NCBI GenBank assembly: GCA_002299885.1
Contig: DBOB01000001.1
Location: forward strand, 1-25,031
Source: Sediminibacterium sp. UBA657
Lineage (GTDB): Bacteria; Bacteroidota; Bacteroidia; Chitinophagales; Chitinophagaceae
Direction of reading: 5' to 3'
Length of the DNA: 25,031 nt
A model generated the notes under the pieces. That model saw only the letters and a list, made by a program, of their open reading frames with translations. It searched no databases and had not been told where the DNA came from. A program made the position numbers and the translations under genes. Below, piece after piece: positions 16,993 to 24,069 of the stretch (positions within the stretch are counted from its first letter, which is position 1; every line of letters starts with the position of its first letter).

Positions 16993-17330
16993 GGATGCTG
17001 AGGGCTTGGTGCCTTAAATCTAGGTAAAATTACTTTGTGTCGGTAAGGAATGACATAAGTGATATTACCCTTATTGTATTTAAGATAATTTGTTTGAGCT
17101 TGTCCACCATTTAAAGAAGATGATACGGTAAGGCCTTTGTATAGCAATCTAGATTTTAGATCATGAAACGTGCTTACTTTATGACTTAAGCTGCTTAAGT
17201 TTTTTAAACTGTATTTCTCGGTTACTTTTTTTGATTCGCTCGTACCAGATACAATGCTAGACGCATGTACAGTAGAGGATGTAACTGTAATGAATACAAA
17301 AGAGGTTAATATGGTCCTAAGGGTACACAC
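16989..17330 (-). CDS. Short hypothetical secreted protein (GTG start)
   Basis: A 113 aa reading frame with no recognised family. The N-terminus MCTLRTILTSFVFITVTSSTVHA is a plausible signal peptide with cleavage after VHA (residue 23). The mature part is rich in Ser, Lys and Tyr and has a net positive charge. There is no ATG in the frame, so the start would be GTG at 17330. A TAACTTCG element on the same strand (17346-17339) sits eight bases upstream and could drive a nearly leaderless mRNA. Its stop overlaps that of the 16381 gene. Support is the signal-like start and the lack of any overlapping competing gene; a chance ORF cannot be excluded. Confidence 0.5.
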   Translation of the reverse strand: MCTLRTILTSFVFITVTSSTVHASSIVSGTSESKKVTEKYSLKNLSSLSHKVSTFHDLKSRLLYKGLTVSSSLNGGQAQTNYLKYNKGNITYVIPYRHKVILPRFKAPSPQHP

Positions 17331-17523
17331 GGTTATTACGAAGTTAAAACATTATGACAATCCTACATAAATTTTTTTTTAACGAACAATTACATGGACT
17401 GTGAACAATAAATTGGTTCAAATTAAGCCTGAACCCGTACATTTAATAAAGTAATGAAAGCCAAATAAAAAGATTTATTGCATTGATTTTCAACACTTTA
17501 TTTAACAAATGTAAATAGTTGCC

Positions 17524-18939
17524 ATGTTCAATAATGAATTTGAAGACGAAAATGGGGATATCCAAGACCTGCTTTTACGTTACCAGAACCTAAAAACTGG
17601 GAAAGCACCTTCTTATATCGAAGAGGATGATTTTGAAAAGATCATTGCCCACTTAGATGAAAAAGACGCCATTGTTGAAGCCATCGAAGCAGCAGATATC
17701 GCTTTGTCTCAATTTCCATCTTCCGCACTCCTAATGATTAAAAAAGCGGATTTATTATTAGCCACCAGAAAGTATACGGAGGCATTAGTACTATTAAATA
17801 CAGCCGCTTTATATGATCACAAGGACATGAATTTATTCATTCTAAAGACAGATGCATTTTTAGCATTGGATCAACCAGAAGAAGCGATCGTTTTGTTGCA
17901 AGAGGCCTTGCATTTATTTGAAGGAGCAGAAAGAACAGAATTGCTTTTTGAATTAGCAGATGTCTATGATGACCATGAAGCATTTGACAAAGTATTTGAT
18001 TGTTTACAATTGATTTTAGAAGAAGAGCCAACCAATGAGGAGGCCTTATATAAGATTTGTTTTTGGACAGATTTTACTGGACGCAATGAGGAGAGTATTG
18101 TACTGCATCAAAAAATGATTGATGAGCAACCCTATAATGCACTCGCATGGTTTAACCTGGCTGCTGCGTATCAAGGGATCAAACTTTTTGAAAAAGCAAT
18201 TGATGCCTACCAATTTGCAATTGTCATTGATGAGAAGTTTGATTATGCTTATCGCAATATGGGGGATGCTTATTTAAGAATAAGAAAATACAAAGAAGCG
18301 ATTGATGCATTAGAGAAAGTGCTAGAACTAGCTAGGCCAGAAGACGTGATTTATGAAGCCATTGGACATTGTTATCATCGATTAAAAAATTATGCGCAGG
18401 CAAGGTTTCATTATAAAAAAGCAGCGCACTTAAATCCAGACGATAGCCGACTTTATCAAAAAATTGCTTCTACCTATATGTTAGAATCAAAATGGCAGAT
18501 GGCAATTAAACAAATTGAACATGCTATTAGAATCAATAAGCATATCAATGAGTACTATATCATGATGGGGGAATGTTATATGTACTTAGACCAATACAAA
18601 GAAGCTGCAACTTATTTTGGTATTGTTGTAAAACATAAGCCTAAGCAAATAGCAGGTTGGGAAAGTTTTATAAAATGTCTGATTGCCAATGAGCAATACG
18701 ATGCTGCTTTAGAGCAAACAGAACTAGCTTATATGTCCACACAGGGTAAAGTCATTTTTGTATACTACCGTAGCGCTATCTTATTTATGATGCAAAAGCG
18801 TAAGGAAGGCTTATTGCAATTAGAGATGGCATTATCTAAATCGGGAAAGTGGTTGAATAAGCTCATAAAATTTTATCCAGAGTTGATTCAAGATCCTAAA
18901 GTGGTGGAATTGATCAGTCAATATAAGAAGCCTAGATAA
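17524..18939 (+). CDS. Tetratricopeptide repeat protein
   Basis: A 471 aa protein made almost wholly of helical TPR units, a scaffold for protein-protein contacts; partner unknown. There is no signal peptide or membrane segment, so it is probably cytosolic. The acidic start (MFNNEFEDENGDIQDLLLRY) is followed by less regular repeats up to about 200. Clear TPR units then lie near 205-238 (ALAWFNLAAAYQGIKLFEKA), 239-272 (YAYRNMGDAYLRIRKYKEA), 275-306, 309-340 and 343-376. The tail (PELIQDPKVVELISQYKKPR) is not repeat-like. It stands behind a 193-base AT-rich intergenic stretch with no well-formed promoter, and 40 bases before comA, which has its own -7 element. Similar cytosolic TPR proteins are common in Bacteroidota without a known task. 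Confidence 0.85.
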   Translation: MFNNEFEDENGDIQDLLLRYQNLKTGKAPSYIEEDDFEKIIAHLDEKDAIVEAIEAADIALSQFPSSALLMIKKADLLLATRKYTEALVLLNTAALYDHKDMNLFILKTDAFLALDQPEEAIVLLQEALHLFEGAERTELLFELADVYDDHEAFDKVFDCLQLILEEEPTNEEALYKICFWTDFTGRNEESIVLHQKMIDEQPYNALAWFNLAAAYQGIKLFEKAIDAYQFAIVIDEKFDYAYRNMGDAYLRIRKYKEAIDALEKVLELARPEDVIYEAIGHCYHRLKNYAQARFHYKKAAHLNPDDSRLYQKIASTYMLESKWQMAIKQIEHAIRINKHINEYYIMMGECYMYLDQYKEAATYFGIVVKHKPKQIAGWESFIKCLIANEQYDAALEQTELAYMSTQGKVIFVYYRSAILFMMQKRKEGLLQLEMALSKSGKWLNKLIKFYPELIQDPKVVELISQYKKPR

Positions 18940-18955
18940 ACTAATTATTTTAAAT

Positions 18956-18963
18956 TATCTTTG
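18956..18963 (+). promoter_or_regulatory. comA-aroE promoter -7 element
   Basis: TATCTTTG is an exact TANNTTTG match 16 bases before the ATG at 18980, giving a leader of only about 10 bases. No convincing -33 TTTG is at the expected spacing. Confidence 0.55.
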
Positions 18964-18979
18964 CAAAAATAACAACACG

Positions 18980-19741
18980 ATGAATTTCAATTTAACACAA
19001 ATACCAGAGCGAACAAAACAGCCAAGACAACACGGATTAACAATGGTCATGGATAAAGGCCTTAGTTTAAGAGATGCTGAAAGTTTTATAAGTGTTGGCG
19101 CACCGCATACAGATATCGTTAAATTAGGTTTTGGTACATCATTTGTTACACCAAATTTGAGAGCAAAAATTGAGTTATACCAACAGCATAATATCCCTGT
19201 TTATTTTGGCGGGACATTGTTTGAAGCATTTGTGATCAGAAATCAGTTCGATGATTATATAGCAATGTGTAAGGATTATAATATTAATGTGATTGAAGTG
19301 AGTGATGGTTCAATTGAAATTCCACATACCGAGAAATGCGGTTACATTGAAAAGATTTCAAAATTTGCAAAAGTATTTAGCGAAGTTGGAAGTAAAGATG
19401 CAGCACATATTATCCCTCCATACAAATGGATTGAATTAATGAGTGCCGAATTAAGTGCAGGTGCATCTTATGTGATTGCAGAAGCAAGAGAGGCCGGAAA
19501 CGTAGGTATATATAGAGGTTCAGGAGAGGTGAGAGAAGGCCTTGTTCAAGAAATTTTGACTAAAATCCCTGCAGAAAAAATTCTTTGGGAAGCACCACAA
19601 AAAGCACAACAATTGTATTTCCTTGAATTAATTGGTTGCAATGTGAACCTTGGTAATATCGCACCATCAGAAATTATTCCTTTAGAAGCAATGCGTATTG
19701 GACTTCGCGGAGATACTTTTGATTTATATTTAAATAAATAA
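18980..19741 (+). CDS. comA: Phosphosulfolactate synthase (ComA) family protein
   Basis: Members of the ComA family (TIM barrel) add sulfite to phosphoenolpyruvate to give phosphosulfolactate, the first step of coenzyme M synthesis in methanogens and of sulfolactate in some bacteria. The 253 aa length matches the family. Visible family features are HGLTMVMDKGLS (18-29) with its conserved lysine, DIVKLGFGTS, YFGGTLFEAF, VIEVSDGSIEIP, ASYVIAEAREAGNVGIY, KILWEAPQKAQQ, and NVNLGNIAPSEIIPLEAMRIGLRGDT near the end. The enzyme is expected in the cytosol. The product in this organism is not known: coenzyme M is unlikely, and a sulfonate such as sulfolactate or a sulfonolipid precursor is possible. 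aroE begins two bases after its stop, so the two are cotranscribed; no other sulfonate gene is near. Family is sure, reaction less so. Confidence 0.85.
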   Translation: MNFNLTQIPERTKQPRQHGLTMVMDKGLSLRDAESFISVGAPHTDIVKLGFGTSFVTPNLRAKIELYQQHNIPVYFGGTLFEAFVIRNQFDDYIAMCKDYNINVIEVSDGSIEIPHTEKCGYIEKISKFAKVFSEVGSKDAAHIIPPYKWIELMSAELSAGASYVIAEAREAGNVGIYRGSGEVREGLVQEILTKIPAEKILWEAPQKAQQLYFLELIGCNVNLGNIAPSEIIPLEAMRIGLRGDTFDLYLNK

Positions 19742-19743
19742 AT

Positions 19744-20493
19744 GTGCGCCAGTTTGGATTAATCGGATTTCCATTATCGCATTCTTTTTCAAAAGGATAC
19801 TTTGCCAATCGGTTTTTGACAGAAAATATATTGGATGCGCAGTATGAAAATTATCCAATTGAATCTATCGATTTATTTAAAAGCTTATGGGAGAACAATC
19901 CATCTTTACAGGGATTGAATGTGACCATCCCTTATAAAAAATTAGTCATTCCTTTTTTACAGCATCCTTCATCGGTGGTACAATCCATTCAAGCTTGTAA
20001 TTGTATCAAACTACACCAAGAAGCGCTGTATGGATACAATACAGATGTCATAGGGTTTGAACAGTCTTTATTGCCCTACTTGCAATCGCATCATCAAAAA
20101 GCACTCATATTTGGAACAGGTGGCGCTGCGGCTGCAGTAGAATGGGTGCTTCAAAAATTAGGTATTGGGTATCAAATGGTTTCAAGAACTGCATCAGAAG
20201 GTTGTATCTCCTACGAATCACTCACACATGATGTCATTGCATCGCATACCTTATTGATTCATACTAGCCCAGTGGGCATGTTCCCAAATGTAGATGAAGC
20301 ACCTAATCTGCCTTATGAAGCGATTACATCAAAACATCATTTGTATGATTTGGTGTACAATCCTGCAGTCACCAAATTTTTAGAAAAGGGTGCAGCGCAA
20401 GGTGCTACTACTCAGAATGGTTTAGAAATGTTACACTTACAAGCCGACGCGAGTTGGGAGATCTGGAATAGCGAGACACCATTCATTCAGTAA
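19744..20493 (+). CDS. aroE: Shikimate dehydrogenase
   Basis: Reduces 3-dehydroshikimate to shikimate with NADPH in the pathway to aromatic amino acids. At 249 aa it is slightly short of the 270 usual. The N-terminal substrate domain has FGLIGFPLSHSFSKGYF (S12 and S14 contact shikimate), NVTIPYK with the catalytic lysine K65, and GYNTDVIGF with D101. The NADP domain has IFGTGGAAAAVEW. The end has TTQNGLEMLHLQADASWEIW. The start is GTG at 19744, two bases past the comA stop: it is in frame and places GLIGFPLSHS at the right distance. An ATG at 19742-19744 overlaps it but is out of frame. It ends 20 bases before the convergent rdgB gene, without a visible terminator. Confidence 0.93.
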   Translation: MRQFGLIGFPLSHSFSKGYFANRFLTENILDAQYENYPIESIDLFKSLWENNPSLQGLNVTIPYKKLVIPFLQHPSSVVQSIQACNCIKLHQEALYGYNTDVIGFEQSLLPYLQSHHQKALIFGTGGAAAAVEWVLQKLGIGYQMVSRTASEGCISYESLTHDVIASHTLLIHTSPVGMFPNVDEAPNLPYEAITSKHHLYDLVYNPAVTKFLEKGAAQGATTQNGLEMLHLQADASWEIWNSETPFIQ

Positions 20494-20513
20494 TATTTTA
20501 GTAAGTTTTATAG

Positions 20514-21092
20514 TTATACCGTACCTAGAAAGTCAAACAATTGCGTTACTGCTTTTTTACGATGACTGTATGTATTCTTTTCCTCCATCGTCATATTGGC
20601 AAAGCTTTTAGATGCACCATCAGGCACAAATATTGGATCATAACCAAATCCATTTTCACCTTGCATATTGTTTAAAATTTGTCCTTTACAGATACCTTCG
20701 AAATAGTAGGTTTGATTTTTCCAAATAAGACAAATGACTGTTCTAAATTGTGCAGTCCTATTTTCAACTCCTGTCATTTTACTTAAAACCAGGTCGATAT
20801 TGGCTTGAGGATTGCTATTTTCACCTGCATATCTTGCACTTTTTACGCCAGGTGCACCATCTAAGCCTTCAATTTCTAATCCAGTATCCTCACTAAAACA
20901 GGCTTGATTGGTCATTTTAAAAATAGTCATAGCCTTTTCTAATGCGTTGGCTTCTAGTTGATCATGCGGTTCTGGAATATCAATATCAATGCCAGCTTCT
21001 TTGAGTGGAATAATCGTAAAATTAGGTCCAACTAAGGTTTGAATTTCGGCAACTTTATTGCGATTATTTGTAGCAAAAATGAGTGTGTGCAT
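20514..21092 (-). CDS. rdgB: Non-canonical purine NTP pyrophosphatase (RdgB/HAM1)
   Basis: Hydrolyses dITP, XTP and similar damaged purine nucleotides to the monophosphate, keeping them out of DNA and RNA. The 192 aa length is standard. The substrate loop is FATNNRNKVAEI (6-17). The catalytic acid segment is SEDTGLEIEGLDGAPGVKSARYAG, with the general-base aspartate at D69. GFGYDPIFVPDG (148-159) and SHRKKA (176-181) complete the active site. It lies 18 bases after the psi/HolD-like gene on the same strand and is probably cotranscribed with it. Confidence 0.96.
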   Translation of the reverse strand: MHTLIFATNNRNKVAEIQTLVGPNFTIIPLKEAGIDIDIPEPHDQLEANALEKAMTIFKMTNQACFSEDTGLEIEGLDGAPGVKSARYAGENSNPQANIDLVLSKMTGVENRTAQFRTVICLIWKNQTYYFEGICKGQILNNMQGENGFGYDPIFVPDGASKSFANMTMEEKNTYSHRKKAVTQLFDFLGTV

Positions 21093-21110
21093 TGTAATAA
21101 AAAATTCAGT

Positions 21111-21674
21111 TTATAATTTGAAAATTATTTTTAATGCAGTCCATAATTTTGTTTTTTCAATTTTAGAATTTTGGTCTAAACCTTGCATTGTTGATAAATT
21201 ATTACTAAATAAAATTTGAGTTTCCCCAAGTAAAATTGGGGTGTACAATTTAGTAGGTAATTTTATTTTTAATTGCGTTGGATTGATATCAAAAACCAAC
21301 ACAAAATCAGAAGGCACTTGTGTTAAAATTTGATGCAATGAAAAGTTTTTATTTGCATTATTAATTAAAGCAATATCAGCAATAGTTAATTTACAAGCAT
21401 TCAAAATAGAAGTTAATAAATCAAAAGCTCTTTCGTTTAAATGCACTGCATCCGGATCTTGCACTAAAACAAGGATCTTTTTTTGATGTTCCCCAAGAAA
21501 TTTAATGGGTACAGTAAGGGGCTCTTCTGTGGCTATTGCTGCATTTTTCTCCTCAACAGGCGAGGATGCCGGTGCTTTTTTATCCACATTTGCCGGAGTA
21601 ACTCCTAGTACTAAACTTTCTTTATACAGGTTCACTAATACGCTATTTGGCAAATTGTTTTTCACTTCTTTCAT
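21111..21674 (-). CDS. Hypothetical protein, layout like DNA polymerase III psi subunit
   Basis: A 187 aa protein with three parts. A short hydrophobic N-terminal helix (about 8-24, LPNSVLVNLYKESLV) could be a partner-binding peptide. A low-complexity Pro/Ala/Glu linker (about 26-56, VDKKAPASSPVEEKNAAIATEEP) follows. A compact alpha/beta domain (about 62-187) shows KKILVLVQDPDAVHLNERAF, LLTSILNACKL, SDFVLVFD, ETQILFSNNLSTM, and a closing KTKLWTALKIIF helix. The order of elements (hydrophobic strand, helix ending before KLTIADIALIN, a strand, then a Ser-Leu segment and a Lys/Leu-Trp helix) recalls E. coli HolD, and the peptide-plus-linker start also fits. Sequence identity is too low to call it. 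The gene is upstream of rdgB by 18 bases on the same strand; the ATG at 21674 has no clear promoter. No other function is evident. Confidence 0.7.
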   Translation of the reverse strand: MKEVKNNLPNSVLVNLYKESLVLGVTPANVDKKAPASSPVEEKNAAIATEEPLTVPIKFLGEHQKKILVLVQDPDAVHLNERAFDLLTSILNACKLTIADIALINNANKNFSLHQILTQVPSDFVLVFDINPTQLKIKLPTKLYTPILLGETQILFSNNLSTMQGLDQNSKIEKTKLWTALKIIFKL

Positions 21675-21787
21675 GGGATTTGGATACCGAAAATTAACTG
21701 AATTGATTGGTTTGAAAAAATAACAATTGTTCGTATTTATTTTTTAGTGTTTCTTTGTGTTTGAATTAGTATAAAAAACGAATTATA

Positions 21788-22849
21788 ATGAGCGCAGGAA
21801 ATATCCCATTTATTGAAATGCCAAAGGAACAATTAAGGCATTTAGATCCTCAAAATTTTTATTTTGGGAAAAGCTTTACCAACTATATGTTGGAAGCAGA
21901 ATATAAAGATGGTGCATGGACAAATGCGGTCATCAAAAAATACGAACCATTACAAATAGATCCCTCTACTGCAGTATTGCATTATGGTCAATCAATTTTT
22001 GAAGGCATCAAAGCATATAAAACTGTAAATGATGAAGTAGTTATTTTTAGACCAGAAGAAAATTACAAGCGTTTTAATACCTCTGCTGAAAGAATGCAAA
22101 TGCCAACGGTTCCTGAGTGGTTATTCATGGATGGCATGAAGCAATTGATCAAAATTGAAAAAGATTGGATTCCAAAATTAGAGGACCATTCATTGTACAT
22201 TCGTCCATTCATGATTGCAACAGATCCTTTCATTGGAGTGCGTCCATCGGCATTGTATAAGTTCATGATTATTTTAGGACCATCTGGTCCGTATAATTCA
22301 GAACCAATGAAGATTTTAATTGAAAAAGATTTTACTAGAGCGACGCCAGGTGGAGTAGGTTTTGCAAAAAATGGCGGTAACTATGGTGCAAGTTTGTATC
22401 CTGTTGTGTTAGCGCAAAAAAAAGGATACGACCAAGTATTATGGACAGACGCTTTGGAACATAAATATGTAGAAGAGGTCGGGATGATGAATGTCATGTT
22501 TGTAATTGATGGAAAAGTGATTACCCCAAGTTTGGAAAGAGGCACCGTTTTGAAAGGGGTGACAAGAGCCAGTGCAATTATTTTATTAAGGGAAATGGGG
22601 TATACTGTTGAAGAGCGAAACCTTTCAATAGAAGAAATTGTTACTGCACATAAATCTGGTAAACTAGAAGAAGTATTTGGGGTGGGAACAGCTGCGGTTG
22701 TTTCATTTGTTTCCAGATTAGCAGAAGGGGATTATGTGATGGATTTTGATTTAACGAAGTCCGTTGTGGCACCAAAGCTAAAAAAGAAGCTAAACGACAT
22801 TCGTACAGGTCTTGAAGAAGATAAACATGGCTGGCTGGTGAAAATATAG
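21788..22849 (+). CDS. ilvE: Branched-chain amino acid aminotransferase
   Basis: A PLP enzyme (fold type IV) for the last step of leucine, isoleucine and valine synthesis, and the first of their breakdown. The 353 aa length matches the larger, eukaryote-like BCAT form rather than the 309 aa E. coli IlvE. It shows HYGQSIFEGIKAYK (65-78), RPEENYKRFNTSAERM, YIRPFMIATDP, and the Schiff-base lysine K194 in GGVGFAKNGGNYG. EEVGMMNVMFV and TPSLERGTVLKGVTR follow, binding PLP phosphate and the substrate side chain. It is divergent from the psi-like gene across a 113-base AT-rich gap with no strong promoter (TGTGTTTG at about 21757 is a loose match). A hairpin without a T-run follows. Its product links to icmF metabolism only in a general way. 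Confidence 0.95.
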   Translation: MSAGNIPFIEMPKEQLRHLDPQNFYFGKSFTNYMLEAEYKDGAWTNAVIKKYEPLQIDPSTAVLHYGQSIFEGIKAYKTVNDEVVIFRPEENYKRFNTSAERMQMPTVPEWLFMDGMKQLIKIEKDWIPKLEDHSLYIRPFMIATDPFIGVRPSALYKFMIILGPSGPYNSEPMKILIEKDFTRATPGGVGFAKNGGNYGASLYPVVLAQKKGYDQVLWTDALEHKYVEEVGMMNVMFVIDGKVITPSLERGTVLKGVTRASAIILLREMGYTVEERNLSIEEIVTAHKSGKLEEVFGVGTAAVVSFVSRLAEGDYVMDFDLTKSVVAPKLKKKLNDIRTGLEEDKHGWLVKI

Positions 22850-22878
22850 TTAAATAACTGGTAATCAGTATTTTAACT
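22848..22878 (+). other. Hairpin just after ilvE
   Basis: AGTTAAA (22848-22854) pairs with TTTAACT (22872-22878) and ACTG (22857-22860) with CAGT (22866-22869), with a 2x2 internal loop. No T-run follows, so a classic terminator is not supported; it may still protect the 3' end of the mRNA. Confidence 0.35.
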
Positions 22879-22949
22879 ATCAAAAACAAAGACAATCGTT
22901 CAGTAAATGGGTCTAATTGCTTTATTTTTTAAAAAATAGCAAATAACAT

Positions 22950-22980
22950 TTTGGTAATTCGTTAACAGACATTACCTTTG
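22950..22980 (+). promoter_or_regulatory. rpsL-rpsG promoter
   Basis: TTTG at 22950-22953, 19 bases, TACCTTTG at 22973-22980: a textbook Bacteroidota promoter. Transcription should start near 22986, giving a leader of about 40 bases before rpsL. Confidence 0.8.
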
Positions 22981-23027
22981 CCGTCCGAATTTTTTATAAA
23001 CCAAAATTGAACTAAACAGCATAATTA

Positions 23028-23408
23028 ATGCCTACTATTCAACAATTAGTGAGAAAAGGCCGTGAGATCATCAGGGCTAAAAGTAAATCAAGAGCTTTGG
23101 ATGCATGTCCTCAGCGTCGTGGTGTTTGCACAAGAGTATATACAACAACTCCTAAAAAGCCGAACTCTGCTTTACGTAAAGTAGCAAAAGTACGTTTGAC
23201 TAATAAGATTGAAGTCATTGCCTATATCCCAGGTGAAGGCCATAACTTACAAGAGCACAGTATCGTATTAATCCGTGGTGGTCGTGTAAAAGACTTACCG
23301 GGTGTACGTTACCATATTGTTCGTGGTAGTTTGGATACTGCAGGTGTTAAAGACCGTAAGCAGTCTCGTTCTAAGTATGGTACTAAGAAAGAAAAAGCGA
23401 AGAAATAA
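23028..23408 (+). CDS. rpsL: 30S ribosomal protein S12
   Basis: A small-subunit protein at the decoding centre that helps control tRNA selection accuracy. The 126 aa length is normal (124 in E. coli). The signature is TTTPKKPNSALRKVAKVRLTN, and GRVKDLPGVRYHIVRG is intact. The lysines where streptomycin-resistance mutations arise (K43/K44 and K88, counting Met) are wild type, and the aspartate after K88 is the site that RimO modifies in other bacteria. It is first in the str cluster, with its own strong promoter and 34 bases before rpsG. Confidence 0.99.
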   Translation: MPTIQQLVRKGREIIRAKSKSRALDACPQRRGVCTRVYTTTPKKPNSALRKVAKVRLTNKIEVIAYIPGEGHNLQEHSIVLIRGGRVKDLPGVRYHIVRGSLDTAGVKDRKQSRSKYGTKKEKAKK

Positions 23409-23442
23409 ATAATTATCAAGTAACAACTAATTAATATTCGAC

Positions 23443-23910
23443 ATGCGTAAAGCACAACCTAAAAAGATTCCATTAGCTCCAGATCCTCGTTTCAGCGATG
23501 TAGCTGTAACTCGTTTTATCAACAACATCATGTTGGATGGTAAAAAGACAACTGCCTACAAAATATTTTACGATGCTTTAGACAAAGTAACTAAAATGAC
23601 TAGCGAAGATGGTTATGAAATGTGGAAGAAAGCTGTTGCAAATGTAACTCCAGCGGTTGAAGTTCGTAGCCGTCGTATTGGTGGTGCAACTTTCCAAATC
23701 CCAGCTGAAGTTCGTGCGGACAGAAAGATCTCTTTAAGCATGAAGTGGTTGGTGCGTTTTAGCCGTGAGCGTAACGGTAAAACAATGGCCGACAAATTAG
23801 CAAATGAAATCGTTGCAGCTACAAAAGGCGAAGGCGGTGCATTTAAGAAGAAAGAAGATACACACCGTATGGCTGAGGCGAACAAAGCGTTCTCTCACTT
23901 TAAAGTGTAA
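23443..23910 (+). CDS. rpsG: 30S ribosomal protein S7
   Basis: A primary 16S rRNA-binding protein that starts assembly of the small-subunit head and lines the E site. The 155 aa length matches the short bacterial form. The start MRKAQPKKIPLAPDPRF is typical for Bacteroidota. VEVRSRRIGGATFQIPAEV (around 78-96) is the family core, and the segment from AVANVTPAVEVR to KRTNHF-like helices is complete. It lies 34 bases after rpsL and certainly shares its mRNA. A terminator follows before fusA. Confidence 0.99.
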   Translation: MRKAQPKKIPLAPDPRFSDVAVTRFINNIMLDGKKTTAYKIFYDALDKVTKMTSEDGYEMWKKAVANVTPAVEVRSRRIGGATFQIPAEVRADRKISLSMKWLVRFSRERNGKTMADKLANEIVAATKGEGGAFKKKEDTHRMAEANKAFSHFKV

Positions 23911-23944
23911 TCTCCTCAAAAGGAATCATTTACCTTATTATATC

Positions 23945-23974
23945 AAAACCTCTACAGCAATGTGGAGGTTTTTT
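23945..23974 (+). terminator. Intrinsic terminator between rpsG and fusA
   Basis: AAAACCTCTACA (23945-23956) pairs with TGTGGAGGTTTT (23961-23972) with one G-T wobble and a GCAA tetraloop of the stable GNRA class. The T-run extends to 23974. A 12-base stem with this loop is a strong terminator. Confidence 0.85.
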
Positions 23975-23999
23975 ATTGAAAAAAAGGGGGCGGATTCTG

Positions 24000-24029
24000 T
24001 TGTTCAATCACTTATATGATTAACTTTGC
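24000..24029 (+). promoter_or_regulatory. fusA promoter
   Basis: TTTG at 24000-24003, 18 bases, TAACTTTG at 24022-24029 fits the Bacteroidota promoter form. The start would lie near 24035, about 35 bases before the fusA ATG and downstream of the rpsG terminator. Confidence 0.7.
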
Positions 24030-24069
24030 GCCTCGGAAAATTGGATAAATAAAATTAAACAACCCTAAT

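Noticed and set aside
17415..17435. GGTTCA-N9-TGAACC inverted repeat before the TPR gene
   Set aside because: Six-base arms in an AT-rich gap, no link to a promoter element; may be chance.
19742..19744. ATG as start of aroE
   Set aside because: It is out of frame with the conserved GLIGFPLSHS; the in-frame GTG at 19744 is right.
21505..21723. Plus-strand ORF opposite the psi-like gene
   Set aside because: Antisense to the linker and N-terminus, low complexity, no promoter or family.
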